Counted from the stretch's first letter, positions 43,252 through 52,816 are shown. The stretch is DNA of 64,000 nt from Amycolatopsis sp. CA-230715 (GCF_018736145.1 NZ_CP059997.1:8741501-8805500); one strand, 5' to 3'. Notes: generated by a model not told the origin, from the sequence alone. Numbers and translations: made by a program.

Positions 43252-43269
43252 ATTCACATATTTGTGAAT
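43252..43269. promoter_or_regulatory. operator-like inverted repeat before the P450 gene
   Basis: ATTCACATATTTGTGAAT has perfect 7-base arms and a 4-base spacer. A further ATTCACA half-site is at 43234-43240, 18 bases upstream in register. The surrounding AT-rich stretch is the P450 promoter region on the minus strand. The protein that binds it is unknown; the adjacent AfsR-like regulator and the GntR protein are candidates. Confidence 0.55.
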
Positions 43270-43309
43270 ACGATGAACGAGCGAACCTTGTCCTTGCCGG
43301 TCGGTGCGG

Positions 43310-43972
43310 TCAGATCACCGCGCGGATGGCGGTTTCGAAGTCCTTCACGTGGCTCGCCGCGACGTGCCGCGCCGCGTCGTGGTCGCCGTCGAGCACGGCC
43401 TGGATCAGGAAGCGGTGTTCCGCGATGTGCCCGGCCATGGTCTTCAGCCGCGGCAGGAACACGCACCAGATCCGGGTGGCGAGGTTGTCGTAGCGGATCA
43501 GGGTGTCTTCGAGGAACGGGTTGCCGGTGCTGTGGTAGATCGCGCGGTGGACGTCGAGGTCGAGGCGCATGAGCGCGTCGGACGGCGTGCGTTCGACGTC
43601 GTCATCGAGCTTCTCGAGCAGCGCTGCCAGCAGTGCGCGCTCGGCGTTGCTCGCGCGCTCGGCCGCCATCGCGGCCGCCATCGGTTCGAGCGTGTGCCGC
43701 ACCTCGAAGATGTGGCCGAGATCGGCGATGTTCACGTCGGTGGCGAACGTGCCCCGGCGGGGGAAGACCGCGACGAGGCGCTCGTTCTCGAGCCGTTTGA
43801 GCGCTTCGCGGACGGGGGTGCGGCCGACTTCGAGGCCGCGGGCCAGCGCGTCCTCGTTGATGGGCTCGCCCGGTGCGATGTCGAGCATGACGAGCTGGTC
43901 GCGGATCGCCAGGTAGGCGCGTTCGGCGAGCGAACGGGGCGCTGTGGCCGGGGTCTTGACCGGGTCACTCAT
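43310..43972 (-). CDS. GntR-family (FCD-type) regulator of the sarcosine oxidase operon
   Basis: A 220-residue FadR/VanR-type protein: winged helix at residues 15-75 ([22 protein letters not shown], then [15 protein letters not shown]) and an FCD effector domain with metal-binding residues spread over [14 protein letters not shown] and [12 protein letters not shown]. It diverges from soxB; the gap contains the palindrome CTGATATATCAG at 43995-44006. It probably represses sox until sarcosine or a related metabolite binds. Confidence 0.9.
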   Translation of the reverse strand: MSDPVKTPATAPRSLAERAYLAIRDQLVMLDIAPGEPINEDALARGLEVGRTPVREALKRLENERLVAVFPRRGTFATDVNIADLGHIFEVRHTLEPMAAAMAAERASNAERALLAALLEKLDDDVERTPSDALMRLDLDVHRAIYHSTGNPFLEDTLIRYDNLATRIWCVFLPRLKTMAGHIAEHRFLIQAVLDGDHDAARHVAASHVKDFETAIRAVI

Positions 43973-43991
43973 GCCACGTAGCGTAGCCCAA

Positions 43992-44020
43992 CAACTGATA
44001 TATCAGTCGACTGTCAGTTG
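43992..44020. promoter_or_regulatory. GntR operator between gntR and soxB
   Basis: CTGATATATCAG (43995-44006) is a perfect 12-base palindrome. A second dyad, CAACTGA (43992-43998) with TCAGTTG (44014-44020), overlaps it. Both lie within 50 bases of the divergent starts. Confidence 0.65.
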
Positions 44021-44042
44021 GCGACCAGATTGGGGTCCCGGC

Positions 44043-45263
44043 ATGCGCTCTCCTGATCTCCCCGACCACCCCGACCAGCTCTGGCGCAATCCGGAGCCGC
44101 GGCGGTCGTACGACGTGGTGATCGTCGGCGGGGGCGGCCACGGCCTCGCGACGGCCTACCACCTCGCGCGCCACCACGGCATCACGAACGTGGCGGTGCT
44201 GGAGAAGGGCTGGCTCGCCGGCGGGAACATGGCCCGCAACACCTGCATCATCCGCTCGAACTACCTGTGGGACGAGAGTTCGGGCATCTACGAGCATTCC
44301 CTGAAGCTCTGGGAAGGGCTCGAAGAGGAACTCGGCTACCCGATCCTGTTCAGCCAGCGCGGCGTCCTGAACCTCGCGCACAGCCTGCAGGACGTGCGCG
44401 ACAGCGTCCGCAGGGTCAACGCGAACCGGCTCAACGGTATCGACGCCGAATGGCTCGACCCGGCGCAGGTGGCCGAGGTGTGCCCGATCGTCAACGTCTC
44501 GCCCGAGGTCAGGTACCCGGTGCTCGGTGCCACCTACCAGCCGCGGGCCGGTATCGCCAAGCACGACTACGTGGCGTGGGGGTACGCCCGCGCGGCGAGC
44601 GATCTCGGCGTCGACCTGATCCAGAACTGCGAGGTCACCGGCTTCGACATCAGCGACGGGAAGGTCACCGGCGTGCAGACCTCCCGCGGCCGCATCGCCG
44701 CGGGCCGCGTCGCGCTGTGCGCCGCCGGGCACACCTCCGTGCTCGCCGAACGGGCCGGGTTCCGGTTGCCGTTGCAGTCGCACCCGTTGCAGGCACTGGT
44801 GTCCGAGTTGCTCGAACCGGTGCACCCGACGGTGGTGATGTCGAACGCGGTGCACGTCTACGTTTCCCAGGCGCACAAAGGTGAGCTGGTGATGGGCGCG
44901 GGTGTCGACGGCTACAACGGGTACGGCAGGCGCGGCGCCTTCCACATCATCGAACGCCAGATGTCGGCGGCGCTGGAGCTGTTCCCGATTTTCGCCCGCG
45001 CGCATCTGCTGCGCACCTGGGCTGGGATCGTCGATGTCAGCCCGGACGCCTCCCCGATCATGGGACTGTCCCCTGTGGACGGTCTGTACCTCAACTGCGG
45101 CTGGGGAACCGGCGGGTTCAAGGCGACCCCGGGCGTGGGCAGCTGCTTCGCGCACACGATCGCCAACGACCGCCCCCACCCGTACAACGCCCCGTTCACC
45201 CTCGAACGCTTCACCACTGGCGCACTCGTCGACGAGCACGGCGCCGCCGCTGTGGCGCACTAG
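44043..45263 (+). CDS. soxB: heterotetrameric sarcosine oxidase, beta subunit
   Basis: A 406-residue flavoprotein that oxidises sarcosine, using FAD and FMN shared with the alpha subunit. [18 protein letters not shown] binds FAD near the N-terminus, followed by the family segments [20 protein letters not shown] and [20 protein letters not shown], and near the C-terminus [15 protein letters not shown]. Length is normal for SoxB. First gene of soxBDAG-purU; the intergenic region with gntR carries nested palindromes. Confidence 0.95.
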   Translation: MRSPDLPDHPDQLWRNPEPRRSYDVVIVGGGGHGLATAYHLARHHGITNVAVLEKGWLAGGNMARNTCIIRSNYLWDESSGIYEHSLKLWEGLEEELGYPILFSQRGVLNLAHSLQDVRDSVRRVNANRLNGIDAEWLDPAQVAEVCPIVNVSPEVRYPVLGATYQPRAGIAKHDYVAWGYARAASDLGVDLIQNCEVTGFDISDGKVTGVQTSRGRIAAGRVALCAAGHTSVLAERAGFRLPLQSHPLQALVSELLEPVHPTVVMSNAVHVYVSQAHKGELVMGAGVDGYNGYGRRGAFHIIERQMSAALELFPIFARAHLLRTWAGIVDVSPDASPIMGLSPVDGLYLNCGWGTGGFKATPGVGSCFAHTIANDRPHPYNAPFTLERFTTGALVDEHGAAAVAH

Positions 45264-45273
45264 GAGCCTTGTC

Positions 45274-45618
45274 ATGCAACTGATTCCCTGCCCCTGGTGC
45301 GGGCCGCGCGAGGAAACCGAATTCCACTACGGCGGGCAGGCGCACGTCGCCTACCCCGCGGATCCGGCCGCACTGTCCGATGAGGACTGGGCCGAGTTCG
45401 TGTTCTACCGGGACAACCCAGTCGGCCCGTTCGCGGAGCGCTGGGCGCACACCGCGGGGTGCCGCCGCTGGTTCAACGCGGTGCGCGACACCGTGACCTA
45501 CGAGTTCCGCTCCGTGTACGAGATGGAGGGCATGGTGAATGACACTGGCGGAGCCCCGTTCGCGATGCCCGACCGGGTGCGGGTGTCCCGCAAGACACAG
45601 CGGGAGGTGGCGTCATGA
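45274..45618 (+). CDS. soxD: sarcosine oxidase, delta subunit
   Basis: A 114-residue zinc-binding subunit. The metal ligands are visible at Cys6, Cys9, His59 and Cys63 (IPCPWCG; WAHTAGCRRWF), the positions known for SoxD. It starts with ATG behind TAGGAGCC, 10 bases after soxB, and overlaps soxA by ATGA. It has a structural role in the tetramer. Confidence 0.95.
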   Translation: MQLIPCPWCGPREETEFHYGGQAHVAYPADPAALSDEDWAEFVFYRDNPVGPFAERWAHTAGCRRWFNAVRDTVTYEFRSVYEMEGMVNDTGGAPFAMPDRVRVSRKTQREVAS

Positions 45619-48437
45619 GGATCCCGGCCCGCGGCCTGGTCGACCGGAGCACCGCGCTGCGGTTCACCTTCGACGGCACGGACTACACCGGCCACCCCGG
45701 TGACACGCTCGCTTCCGCGCTTCTCGCCAACGGCGTGCACCGCGTGGCCACGAGCATCGCGCACGGCAGGCCGCGCGGCATCATGTCGGCTGGGGTGGAG
45801 GAGGCCAGCGCGCTCGTCGGCGTGCGGCACCCCTACCAGGAGCCGATGCGCCAGGCGACCGCGGTCGAACTGTGCGACGGGCTCGTCGCGAACGGGCTCG
45901 CGGGCCGTGGCGCGCTGCCACCGTCGCCCGATCTCGCCCGGTACGACGCCAAGCACGTCCACTGCGACCTGCTGGTGATCGGCGCGGGTCCGGCCGGGCT
46001 GCTCGCCGCGCAGGCCGCCACCCTGTCCGGTGCCCGCGTGGTCCTGCTCGACGACCAGCCGGTGCCGGGCGGCTCGCTGCTCGGCTCGCCGGAGTATGTG
46101 GACGGGCGCACCGGCGCGGACTGGGCGCGGTCCGTTGTGGACGATCTGGCCGGGCCGGGTACCACCGTGCTCGCCAGGACGACCGCCTTCGGGTGCTACG
46201 ACGACGGGTTCACGCTCGCGGTGCAGCGCCGGACCGATCACCTCGCCGACGCGTCGCCGTCCGTGGTCCGGCACCGGATCTGGCGGATCAGGGCCCGCAC
46301 CACCATCGTGGCCACCGGGGCGCACGAGCGGCCGCTGGTGTTCACCGGGAACGACCGGCCCGGCGTGCTCCTCACCGGTGCCGCGCGCACCTACCTGCAC
46401 CGGTACGGCGTCCGCGCCGGTGATCGCGCGGTGGTGTTCACCATCGACGACAGCGCGTACGCCGCGGCGCTCGAACTCGCGGACGCCGGCATGCGCATCG
46501 CGACCATTGTGGACGGTCGGTCCGCCGCGCCCCGCTCACTCGCACTCGCTTGTGCGGCAAGGGGAATCGACGTGCGAGCCGATCACGTCTTGACCGAGAC
46601 CCTCGGTTCGGACAGGGTGACCGGGGTCCGGATCGCGCCCCGTGCCGGTGGCGGCGCGACCGAGGAGGGCTGCGATCTGGTGCTGGTTTCCGGTGGGTGG
46701 ACGCCGGTGGTCAACCTGTTCAGCCAGGTGCGTGGTCCGCTCGCGTACTGCGACGAACTGGGCGCGTTCGTGCCGGGCGGGGCGGTGCCCGGGATGCGGG
46801 TCGCGGGATCGGCGGCGGGGCTGCTGGAAACGGGGGAGTGCCTGCTCGCGGGCCGGGACGCCGCGGTCGACCTCGGGTTCTGCTCGGCCGCCGACGCGGC
46901 GCTGCCCGATTCCGCGCCGATCCGCCGCGAACAGCCGACGGGTGAGCTGTGGTCGGTCCCCGCGGCCGATCCCGCCGAGCCGGACACCCGGTACGTCGAT
47001 CTGCAGCGGGACGCGACCGTGTCGGACATCCTGCGCGCCACCGGTGCGGGCCTGCGCTCGGTCGAGCACGTCAAGCGGTACACCACCATCGGCACCGCGC
47101 ACGACCAGGGCCGCACCTCGGGTGTGCTCGCCTCGGGGGTGATCGCGGAAGCGCTCGGCGGGCACATCGCGGACACCGGCACCACCACGTTCCGGCCGCC
47201 GTACGTGCCGGTGCCCTTCGCCGCGCTCGCCGGGCGCGACCGCGGGGAGCTGCACGACCCGGTCCGGGTGACCGCGCTGCACGCGTGGCACGTCGCGGCG
47301 GGTGCCGAGTTCGAGGACGTCGGCCAGTGGAAGCGGCCGTGGTACTACCCGGCCGACGGCGAGGACATGGCCGCCGCGGTGCGTCGCGAATGCGTCGCCG
47401 CGCGCACCGGCGTCGCGCTCATGGACGGGTCCACGCTGGGCAAGATCGAGGTCGTCGGGCCCGACGCCGCCGCGTTCCTCAATCTCGTCTACACCAACAT
47501 GATGGCCACCCTCAAGGTCGGCTTCGTGCGTTACGGCGTGATGTGCGGGATCGACGGCATGGTGCTCGACGACGGGACGGTCGCCAGGATCGCGGAGGAC
47601 CGGTTCCTGATCACCACGACCACCGGCAACGCGGCGATGGTGCTCGAATGGCTCGAAGAGTGGCTGCAGACCGAGTGGCCGCACCTGCGGGTCACGCTCA
47701 CCTCGGTCACCGAGCAGTGGGTCACGATCCCGTTGGTGGGGCCGAAATCGCGCGAGGTGCTCGGCGCGGTCGCGCCGGAGCTCGACGTGTCGAACGAGGC
47801 CTTCGGCTTCATGACCTGGCGGGACACCACGGTCGCCGGCGTGGCGGCACGGGTGTGCCGGATCAGCTTCTCCGGTGAGCTGGCCTACGAGGTCAACGTG
47901 TGCGCGTGGGACGGGCCGACGGTGTGGGAAGCGCTGGTCGCGGCGGGGGAGCCGTACGGGATCACGCCGTACGGCACGGAGACCATGCACGTCCTCCGCG
48001 CGGAGAAGGGCTACCCGATCATCGGGCAGGACACCGACGGCACGGTGACCCCGCACGATCTCGGCATGACGTGGGCGGTGTCGAAGAAGAAGCCCGACTT
48101 CATCGGCAAGCGGTCGTTCTCGCGCGCGGAAAACCTCCGCCCCGACCGGAAGCAGCTCGTCGGGTTGCTGCCGTCGGATCCCGCCGAGGTGCTGCCGGAG
48201 GGCGCGCACCTGGTCGCCGTGGAACGGCTGCCCGAGCCGCCGGTGCCGATGCTCGGGCACATCACGTCGAGCTACCACAGCGCCGCCCTCGGCACTTCGT
48301 TCGCGCTGGCGCTCGTGCGCGGCGGCCGCGACCGGGTCGGGGAGACGCTCCGCGTGCCCGTGGGCGATCGCCTCGTCCCGGTGACGGTCACCGAACCCGT
48401 GCTCTACGACAAGGAAGGAGCCCGCCGTGACGGTTAG
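45615..48437 (+). CDS. soxA: sarcosine oxidase, alpha subunit
   Basis: A 940-residue subunit. The N-terminus (about 10-95) is a ferredoxin-like domain without cluster Cys. Then comes an NAD-binding Rossmann region (LLVIGAGPAGLLAAQAATLSG near residue 120) and a second motif (VVFTIDDSAYAAALELADAG). The C-terminal 370 residues (from about SLADRKxxY-equivalent VGQWKRPWYYPADGED) are an aminomethyltransferase (GcvT) domain that binds tetrahydrofolate and captures the methyl carbon as 5,10-methylene-THF. Overlaps soxD (ATGA) and soxG. Confidence 0.95.
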   Translation: MRIPARGLVDRSTALRFTFDGTDYTGHPGDTLASALLANGVHRVATSIAHGRPRGIMSAGVEEASALVGVRHPYQEPMRQATAVELCDGLVANGLAGRGALPPSPDLARYDAKHVHCDLLVIGAGPAGLLAAQAATLSGARVVLLDDQPVPGGSLLGSPEYVDGRTGADWARSVVDDLAGPGTTVLARTTAFGCYDDGFTLAVQRRTDHLADASPSVVRHRIWRIRARTTIVATGAHERPLVFTGNDRPGVLLTGAARTYLHRYGVRAGDRAVVFTIDDSAYAAALELADAGMRIATIVDGRSAAPRSLALACAARGIDVRADHVLTETLGSDRVTGVRIAPRAGGGATEEGCDLVLVSGGWTPVVNLFSQVRGPLAYCDELGAFVPGGAVPGMRVAGSAAGLLETGECLLAGRDAAVDLGFCSAADAALPDSAPIRREQPTGELWSVPAADPAEPDTRYVDLQRDATVSDILRATGAGLRSVEHVKRYTTIGTAHDQGRTSGVLASGVIAEALGGHIADTGTTTFRPPYVPVPFAALAGRDRGELHDPVRVTALHAWHVAAGAEFEDVGQWKRPWYYPADGEDMAAAVRRECVAARTGVALMDGSTLGKIEVVGPDAAAFLNLVYTNMMATLKVGFVRYGVMCGIDGMVLDDGTVARIAEDRFLITTTTGNAAMVLEWLEEWLQTEWPHLRVTLTSVTEQWVTIPLVGPKSREVLGAVAPELDVSNEAFGFMTWRDTTVAGVAARVCRISFSGELAYEVNVCAWDGPTVWEALVAAGEPYGITPYGTETMHVLRAEKGYPIIGQDTDGTVTPHDLGMTWAVSKKKPDFIGKRSFSRAENLRPDRKQLVGLLPSDPAEVLPEGAHLVAVERLPEPPVPMLGHITSSYHSAALGTSFALALVRGGRDRVGETLRVPVGDRLVPVTVTEPVLYDKEGARRDG

Positions 48438-48996
48438 CGCGTTGGTGCGGCACAGCCCGCTGGAGGACTGGGCGCCGAGGTTCGCCGCGCTCGCGCCCGC
48501 GGTGAGCCTGGCCGAACGGCCGTTCCTGACCCAGTTGACGCTCCGCGTAGCCACGGGGCAGCGCGCCGCGGTCTCCGCCGCGCTGTCGTGTCCGCTGCCG
48601 GAGCGCCCGTGCACCGCGACGGGCGGGGAAGGTGTCGAGGTGCTGTGGCTCGGCCCCGACGAGTACCTCGTGCTCGCGCCGCCTGGATCCGAGGCCGCCT
48701 TGTTGTCGCGTGTGGACGGTCTTTGTCTGTCCGCTGTGGACACTTCGGCGCAGCGAACCGCACTGGACCTGTCCGGCCCGCATGCCCGCGACGTGCTGGC
48801 GCACGGGTGCGCCATCGACCTCCACCCGCTCGGCTCGCCACCGGGTACCTGCGTTCAGACGCTACTGGCCAGGGCGGGCGTGGTGCTCGTCGCGCGCGGT
48901 GGTGACGCGTTCACGGTGCTGGTGCGTTCGTCCTTCGCGGGTTACCTCGCCGCGTGGCTGGTGGATGCCGCCACGGAGTACGTGGGGGAGTCGTGA
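48427..48996 (+). CDS. soxG: sarcosine oxidase, gamma subunit
   Basis: A 189-residue subunit with the GcvT-like half-fold of SoxG. SPLEDWAPRFAAL at the start is typical, followed by WLGPDEYLVLAPPG and LDLSGPHARDVLAHGCAIDLHP. It starts with GTG within the end of soxA behind GGAAGGAG and its stop overlaps the purU start. It stabilises the alpha-beta interface. Confidence 0.93.
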   Translation: MTVSALVRHSPLEDWAPRFAALAPAVSLAERPFLTQLTLRVATGQRAAVSAALSCPLPERPCTATGGEGVEVLWLGPDEYLVLAPPGSEAALLSRVDGLCLSAVDTSAQRTALDLSGPHARDVLAHGCAIDLHPLGSPPGTCVQTLLARAGVVLVARGGDAFTVLVRSSFAGYLAAWLVDAATEYVGES

Positions 48997-49844
48997 CCGA
49001 TCCGTTCGTGCTCACCCTGGCCTGCCCGGAACGGCCCGGCATCGTGCATTCGGTCAGCTCGGTCCTGGTGGAGCTGGGCTGCGACATCACCGAACACCAG
49101 CAGTTCGACGATCCGCTCTCCGGCAGGGTCTTCCTGCGCACGAGCTTCCAGCCGCTCGCCCCGCTCACCGAGGAGGGGTTCGCCGAGCACTTCGGCGAGA
49201 CGGCGCGGGCGTTCGGGATGAGCTGGCGCCTGCACGACATGTCGGTGCGGCCGCGGCTGCTGGTGATGGTGTCCAAGTTCGACCACTGCCTCTCGGACCT
49301 GTTGTACCGCTGGAGAAGCGGCAGCCTTGGCGCCGAACTCGCGCTCGTGGTGTCCAATCACGACACCCTGCGGCCGATGGCCGACGCCGCGGGGGTCCGG
49401 TTCGAACACGTGCCGATCACCAAGGACACCAAGCCCGCCGCGGAGGCCCGCCTGCTCGATCTCGTCGAAGAACACCGGATCGATCTCGTCGTGCTGGCGC
49501 GGTACATGCAGGTGCTGTCGGACGGCCTGTGCAAGCGGCTCGAAGGCAGGGCGATCAACATCCACCACTCGTTCCTGCCGAGCTTCGCGGGCGCCCGCCC
49601 GTACCACCAGGCCTACGAACGCGGGGTGAAACTCGTCGGGGCCACGGCGCACTACGTGACCCCGGACCTCGACGAGGGGCCGATCATCGAACAGGAGGTG
49701 ATCCGCGTCGACCACCGGCGCTCGCCGGAGGATCTGGTGGCCGTCGGGCGGGATGCCGAACGGCTCGCGCTCGCCCGCGCGGTCACCTGGCACTGCCAGA
49801 ACCGCGTGCTGCTCAACGGGAATCGCACGGTCATCTTCAACTGA
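48993..49844 (+). CDS. purU: formyltetrahydrofolate deformylase
   Basis: A 283-residue enzyme that hydrolyses 10-formyl-THF to formate and THF. N-terminal ACT domain (LTLACPERPGIVHSVSSVL, residues 1-80), then a formyltransferase fold whose catalytic Asn, His and Asp are in INIHHSFLPSFAGA and DLDEGPIIEQ. GTG start inside the soxG stop codon (GTGA). Coupled to sox, it recycles THF after the sarcosine methyl group has entered the one-carbon pool. Confidence 0.95.
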   Translation: MTDPFVLTLACPERPGIVHSVSSVLVELGCDITEHQQFDDPLSGRVFLRTSFQPLAPLTEEGFAEHFGETARAFGMSWRLHDMSVRPRLLVMVSKFDHCLSDLLYRWRSGSLGAELALVVSNHDTLRPMADAAGVRFEHVPITKDTKPAAEARLLDLVEEHRIDLVVLARYMQVLSDGLCKRLEGRAINIHHSFLPSFAGARPYHQAYERGVKLVGATAHYVTPDLDEGPIIEQEVIRVDHRRSPEDLVAVGRDAERLALARAVTWHCQNRVLLNGNRTVIFN

Positions 49845-50451
49845 GGGCGCGCGCGAGGACGGCGTCGGCGAGCTCTCCGACGGTGTGGCCGCCGACGGGG
49901 AGACAAGGCAAGCCGAGCTTGATGAGGTCGGCGAGCATCAGCTCCTGGTACCGGATGGTGCGGCCGAGGAACTTCTCGACCAGGTGCCGGTGCTCTTGGT
50001 CGGCTTCCTCGTAGCCGCTGGCCGCGCGCATCCGGTCGCTCAGCACGGTCTTCTCAGCGGTCAGCCAGATCGCGGCCGTGCGCGGGACGGTCAGTTCGGC
50101 GACCAGCGCGGGCCAGAGCCCGGACCCTTCGAGGACGAGACCTGTGTCGTTCGCCGCACGATCGGCGATCAACTGCTCCACCCGCGGCCACAATCGTTGG
50201 TAGTGCTCGAGAACGGAGGTGATCAGCTCGTCGACGGTGAGCGTGCGGTAGTGCTCGGCGACGTGCGCGGGCACGGCACGGTCCGGCGTCGGCCACGGAC
50301 GCCCGGGATGCCGCGCGAGCTTGTCGGTCGACCGGTACTCGTACTCGAGCCGATCCGCCAGTGCTTGCGCCACAGTGGACTTCCCGACGTTCGACGTGCC
50401 GCCGATCAGGATCACCCGCGCCTCTCGCAGCGAAGGACGGACGGCGGCCAT
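49837..50451 (-). CDS. P-loop kinase-like NTPase
   Basis: A 204-residue P-loop protein with Walker A GGTSNVGKST at residues 16-25, a STDKLARHPGRPWP segment, and LVLEGSGLWPALVAEL as likely Walker B region. The fold is that of small-molecule kinases such as 2-phosphoglycerate kinase or zeta-toxin relatives. ATG 50451 removes a long Arg/Ser-rich upstream stretch. It ends 8 bases inside purU on the opposite strand. Substrate unknown. No antitoxin-like partner is adjacent. Confidence 0.8.
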   Translation of the reverse strand: MAAVRPSLREARVILIGGTSNVGKSTVAQALADRLEYEYRSTDKLARHPGRPWPTPDRAVPAHVAEHYRTLTVDELITSVLEHYQRLWPRVEQLIADRAANDTGLVLEGSGLWPALVAELTVPRTAAIWLTAEKTVLSDRMRAASGYEEADQEHRHLVEKFLGRTIRYQELMLADLIKLGLPCLPVGGHTVGELADAVLARALS

Positions 50452-50507
50452 TGCGTGATCCTCTGCGGCAGGCGGAATTGTCGGGGTGCGCGCGTAGGTT
50501 CCCTGGC

Positions 50508-50980
50508 ATGACCGTACCGGCGATCCACGACCCGCGTCCGCCGTTCGCCCGCTCCCTGGACCAGACCGAGTACCAGATAGCAGCGATGCGCCCCGGCGAA
50601 CCGCGCAAGAGCACGCCTTGCGCCGACTACGACGTGCGAGCGCTGCTCGGGCACGTCGTCGCGGTGCTGCACAAGACGCCCGCGTCGGTGCCGGAGTCGG
50701 CACGGGCGACATCCCAGCCGTGATCGACGGTGTCGACGATCACGGCTGGGTCGATGCGTTCGCGCTGGCCCGCGGCGAGGCCGAACGGGCGTGGGCCGAC
50801 GACGAAAAGCTCGACAGCACGGTCACCTTGCCGTGGGCCACGCTGCCAGGACGGATCGCGCTTGACGCCTACACCCACGAGGAACGCAGCGGCCATGGCC
50901 CGTTCGGACCGATCGCGCCGGTTGCCGAGGATGCCGATGTCTACACCCGGCTCGCCGCTTACCTGGGTCGTCGGCCGTAG
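50508..50980 (+). pseudogene. broken TIGR03086-family (DinB-like) metal-binding protein gene
   Basis: The first part, MTVPAIHDPRPPFARSLDQ to LLGHVVAVLHK, reads in one frame and stops at 50723. The continuation, DDHGWVDAFALARGEAERAWAD to LPGRIALDAYTHEE and FGPIAPVAEDADVYTRLAAYLG, is in the next frame. Between AYTHE and the C-terminal FGP segment, roughly 45 residues that normally carry VHTWDLARATG are missing. So there is one frameshift and one internal deletion. A TAGGTT box lies seven bases before the old ATG. Confidence 0.7.
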
Positions 50981-50986
50981 CTGGGG

Positions 50987-51826
50987 TCAGCGCGCCGCGG
51001 CGCGGTAACGCCACACGGCAAGTGGCGCCGCCACCGCGATGATGCCGACCGACCAGAGGATCGCCGTGAGCACCGGGTTCTGCAGCGGCAACGAAGTTCC
51101 CGCGCCGTGCGCCCCCGGGTTGCCCCAGAGCAGGCGGCAGGAGTCGGTGACCGCGCTGATCGGGTTCCAGTCGGCGATGATCCGCAGCCAGCCCGGCATG
51201 CCGTCGGTCGGCACGAACGTGTTGCCGATCATGGCGAGCGGGAAGATCAGCGGCACCGCGTGGTCGGCTGCCTCCTCGGTCTTGAAGACCAGTCCGAGCA
51301 GGACGCCGACCCAGCCGACCGCGTACCGAAACAGGAGCAGCACGGCGAAACCCGCGACGGTGAGCCACAGGCCCCGGTGCGGTTGCCAGCCGACGACGAG
51401 CGCGCACACCGCGACACCGGCGAAGTTGACCAGCCCGGTGGCCAGCGAAGAGACGGTGTGTCCGAACGGGACGGCCGAGCGCGCCATCGGCATCGACCGG
51501 AAGCGGTCCATCACGCCGTCGGCGAGATCGCCCGCGACGGTGGTGACGGTGACGCCGATCCCCATCATGGCCTGCATGGCGAAGATCCCCGGCATCAGGT
51601 ATTCGCGGTAGTTCCCGCCGCCGGGCACCATGATCGCGCTGCCGAGGACGTAGCCGAACAGCAGCACGATGATCGCGGGAAGGACGATCTCGCTGGCGAG
51701 CCCGCCCGGATCGCGGAACAGGTGCTCGAGTTCGCGCCGCACCAGCACGAAACCGTCGGACACCGCCCAGCGGAGCTTGGTCCACATCGTCTTGGGCGGG
51801 GTGGGGACCCAGAGCGCGGCGGTCAT
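50987..51826 (-). CDS. ABC-2 type drug exporter permease (DrrB-like)
   Basis: A 279-residue permease with six membrane helices and the ABC-2 signature region near LIFPLAMIGNTFVPTDGMPGWL. The N-terminal VRRELEHLFRDPGG elbow helix is typical of the daunorubicin-resistance family. ATG 51826 overlaps the stop of the ATPase gene (ATGA). With it, it probably exports a hydrophobic drug or lipid. Confidence 0.9.
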   Translation of the reverse strand: MTAALWVPTPPKTMWTKLRWAVSDGFVLVRRELEHLFRDPGGLASEIVLPAIIVLLFGYVLGSAIMVPGGGNYREYLMPGIFAMQAMMGIGVTVTTVAGDLADGVMDRFRSMPMARSAVPFGHTVSSLATGLVNFAGVAVCALVVGWQPHRGLWLTVAGFAVLLLFRYAVGWVGVLLGLVFKTEEAADHAVPLIFPLAMIGNTFVPTDGMPGWLRIIADWNPISAVTDSCRLLWGNPGAHGAGTSLPLQNPVLTAILWSVGIIAVAAPLAVWRYRAAAR

Positions 51827-52794
51827 GCGGGCACCTCCTGAGTGGCTTCGTCCGCCGAATGGCCGGTGAGTTCGAGGAACACGTCGTCGAGGGTGGGGCT
51901 GCGCAGCGCCATGGTGTCGATGCGGATACCCGCGGAGTCCAGCTCGCGGACCACGGCGGCCAGCGCGCCCGGGTCCCCGTTCACCGCGACGGTGGCCGTC
52001 CGCGAACCGGGGTGGAGCATCGGTTCGCCGCCGGTGGCGCGATGCAGCGCGGCGCCTGCTTCGGCGAGGTCGTCGGCGCTGGCCAGTGCGACGGCGACGT
52101 GTTCGGCACCGACCTTGTTCTTGAGCTGTTCCGGAGTGCCGGTGGCGACCACGCGCCCGGCGTCGATGACCGCGATGGAGTCGGCGAGGTGGTCGGCCTC
52201 GTCGAGGTACTGCGTGGTGAGCACGACGGTCGTGCCGCCCTCGACGAGGTCGCGAACAGCGGCCCACACTTCGGCGCGCCCGCGCGGATCGAGCCCGGTG
52301 GTGGGTTCGTCGAGGAAAAGCACCGCGGGCGCGATCAGCAGGCTCGCCGCGAGGTCGAGCCTGCGCCGCATACCGCCGGAATAGGTTGACACGACGCGGT
52401 TTCCGGCCTCGGTGAGGTGGAACCGGTCGAGCAGTTCGTCGGCACGTTCCTTCGCGACGCGGCCGGGTAAGTGGTAAAGCCTGCCGAACATCCGCAGGTT
52501 CCCGCGCCCGGTGAGCTTTTCGTCGACCGCGGCGAACTGGCCCGCGAGCCCGAGGCGGTACCGGGCGCGCTCGGCATCGCGCACCACGTCGATTCCGTCG
52601 ACGAAGGCGCGGCCGCGGTCGGGCCTGAGCAGTGTGGAGAGGATGCGCACTGCGGTGGTCTTGCCCGCCCCGTTCGGCCCGAGCACACCGCAGATGGTCC
52701 CGGCGGGAACTTCCAGGTCGAGCCCCGCGAGTGCTTCGGTGTCGCCGAAGCGTTTTGCGACGCCTTCGACGAGTACTGCCAGATCATTTCCCAT
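51823..52794 (-). CDS. ABC exporter ATP-binding protein (DrrA-like)
   Basis: A 323-residue ATPase. Walker A is GPNGAGKTT, signature YSGGMRRRLDLAASL, Walker B VLFLDEPTTGLD, and the C-terminal 90 residues form the DrrA-type regulatory domain (RSPTLDDVFLELTGH). Coupled to the permease by ATGA. The tetR gene diverges from it over a 93-base gap with repeated GATAC/GTATC half-sites. Confidence 0.93.
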   Translation of the reverse strand: MGNDLAVLVEGVAKRFGDTEALAGLDLEVPAGTICGVLGPNGAGKTTAVRILSTLLRPDRGRAFVDGIDVVRDAERARYRLGLAGQFAAVDEKLTGRGNLRMFGRLYHLPGRVAKERADELLDRFHLTEAGNRVVSTYSGGMRRRLDLAASLLIAPAVLFLDEPTTGLDPRGRAEVWAAVRDLVEGGTTVVLTTQYLDEADHLADSIAVIDAGRVVATGTPEQLKNKVGAEHVAVALASADDLAEAGAALHRATGGEPMLHPGSRTATVAVNGDPGALAAVVRELDSAGIRIDTMALRSPTLDDVFLELTGHSADEATQEVPA

Positions 52795-52816
52795 GAACGA
52801 GTCCCCAGTTCGAGTG

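Noticed and set aside
8861..49844. Treating betaine uptake and sarcosine oxidation as one co-regulated pathway.
   Set aside because: They are 32 kb apart, the intermediate demethylation genes are absent, and the operators differ. It remains only a possibility.
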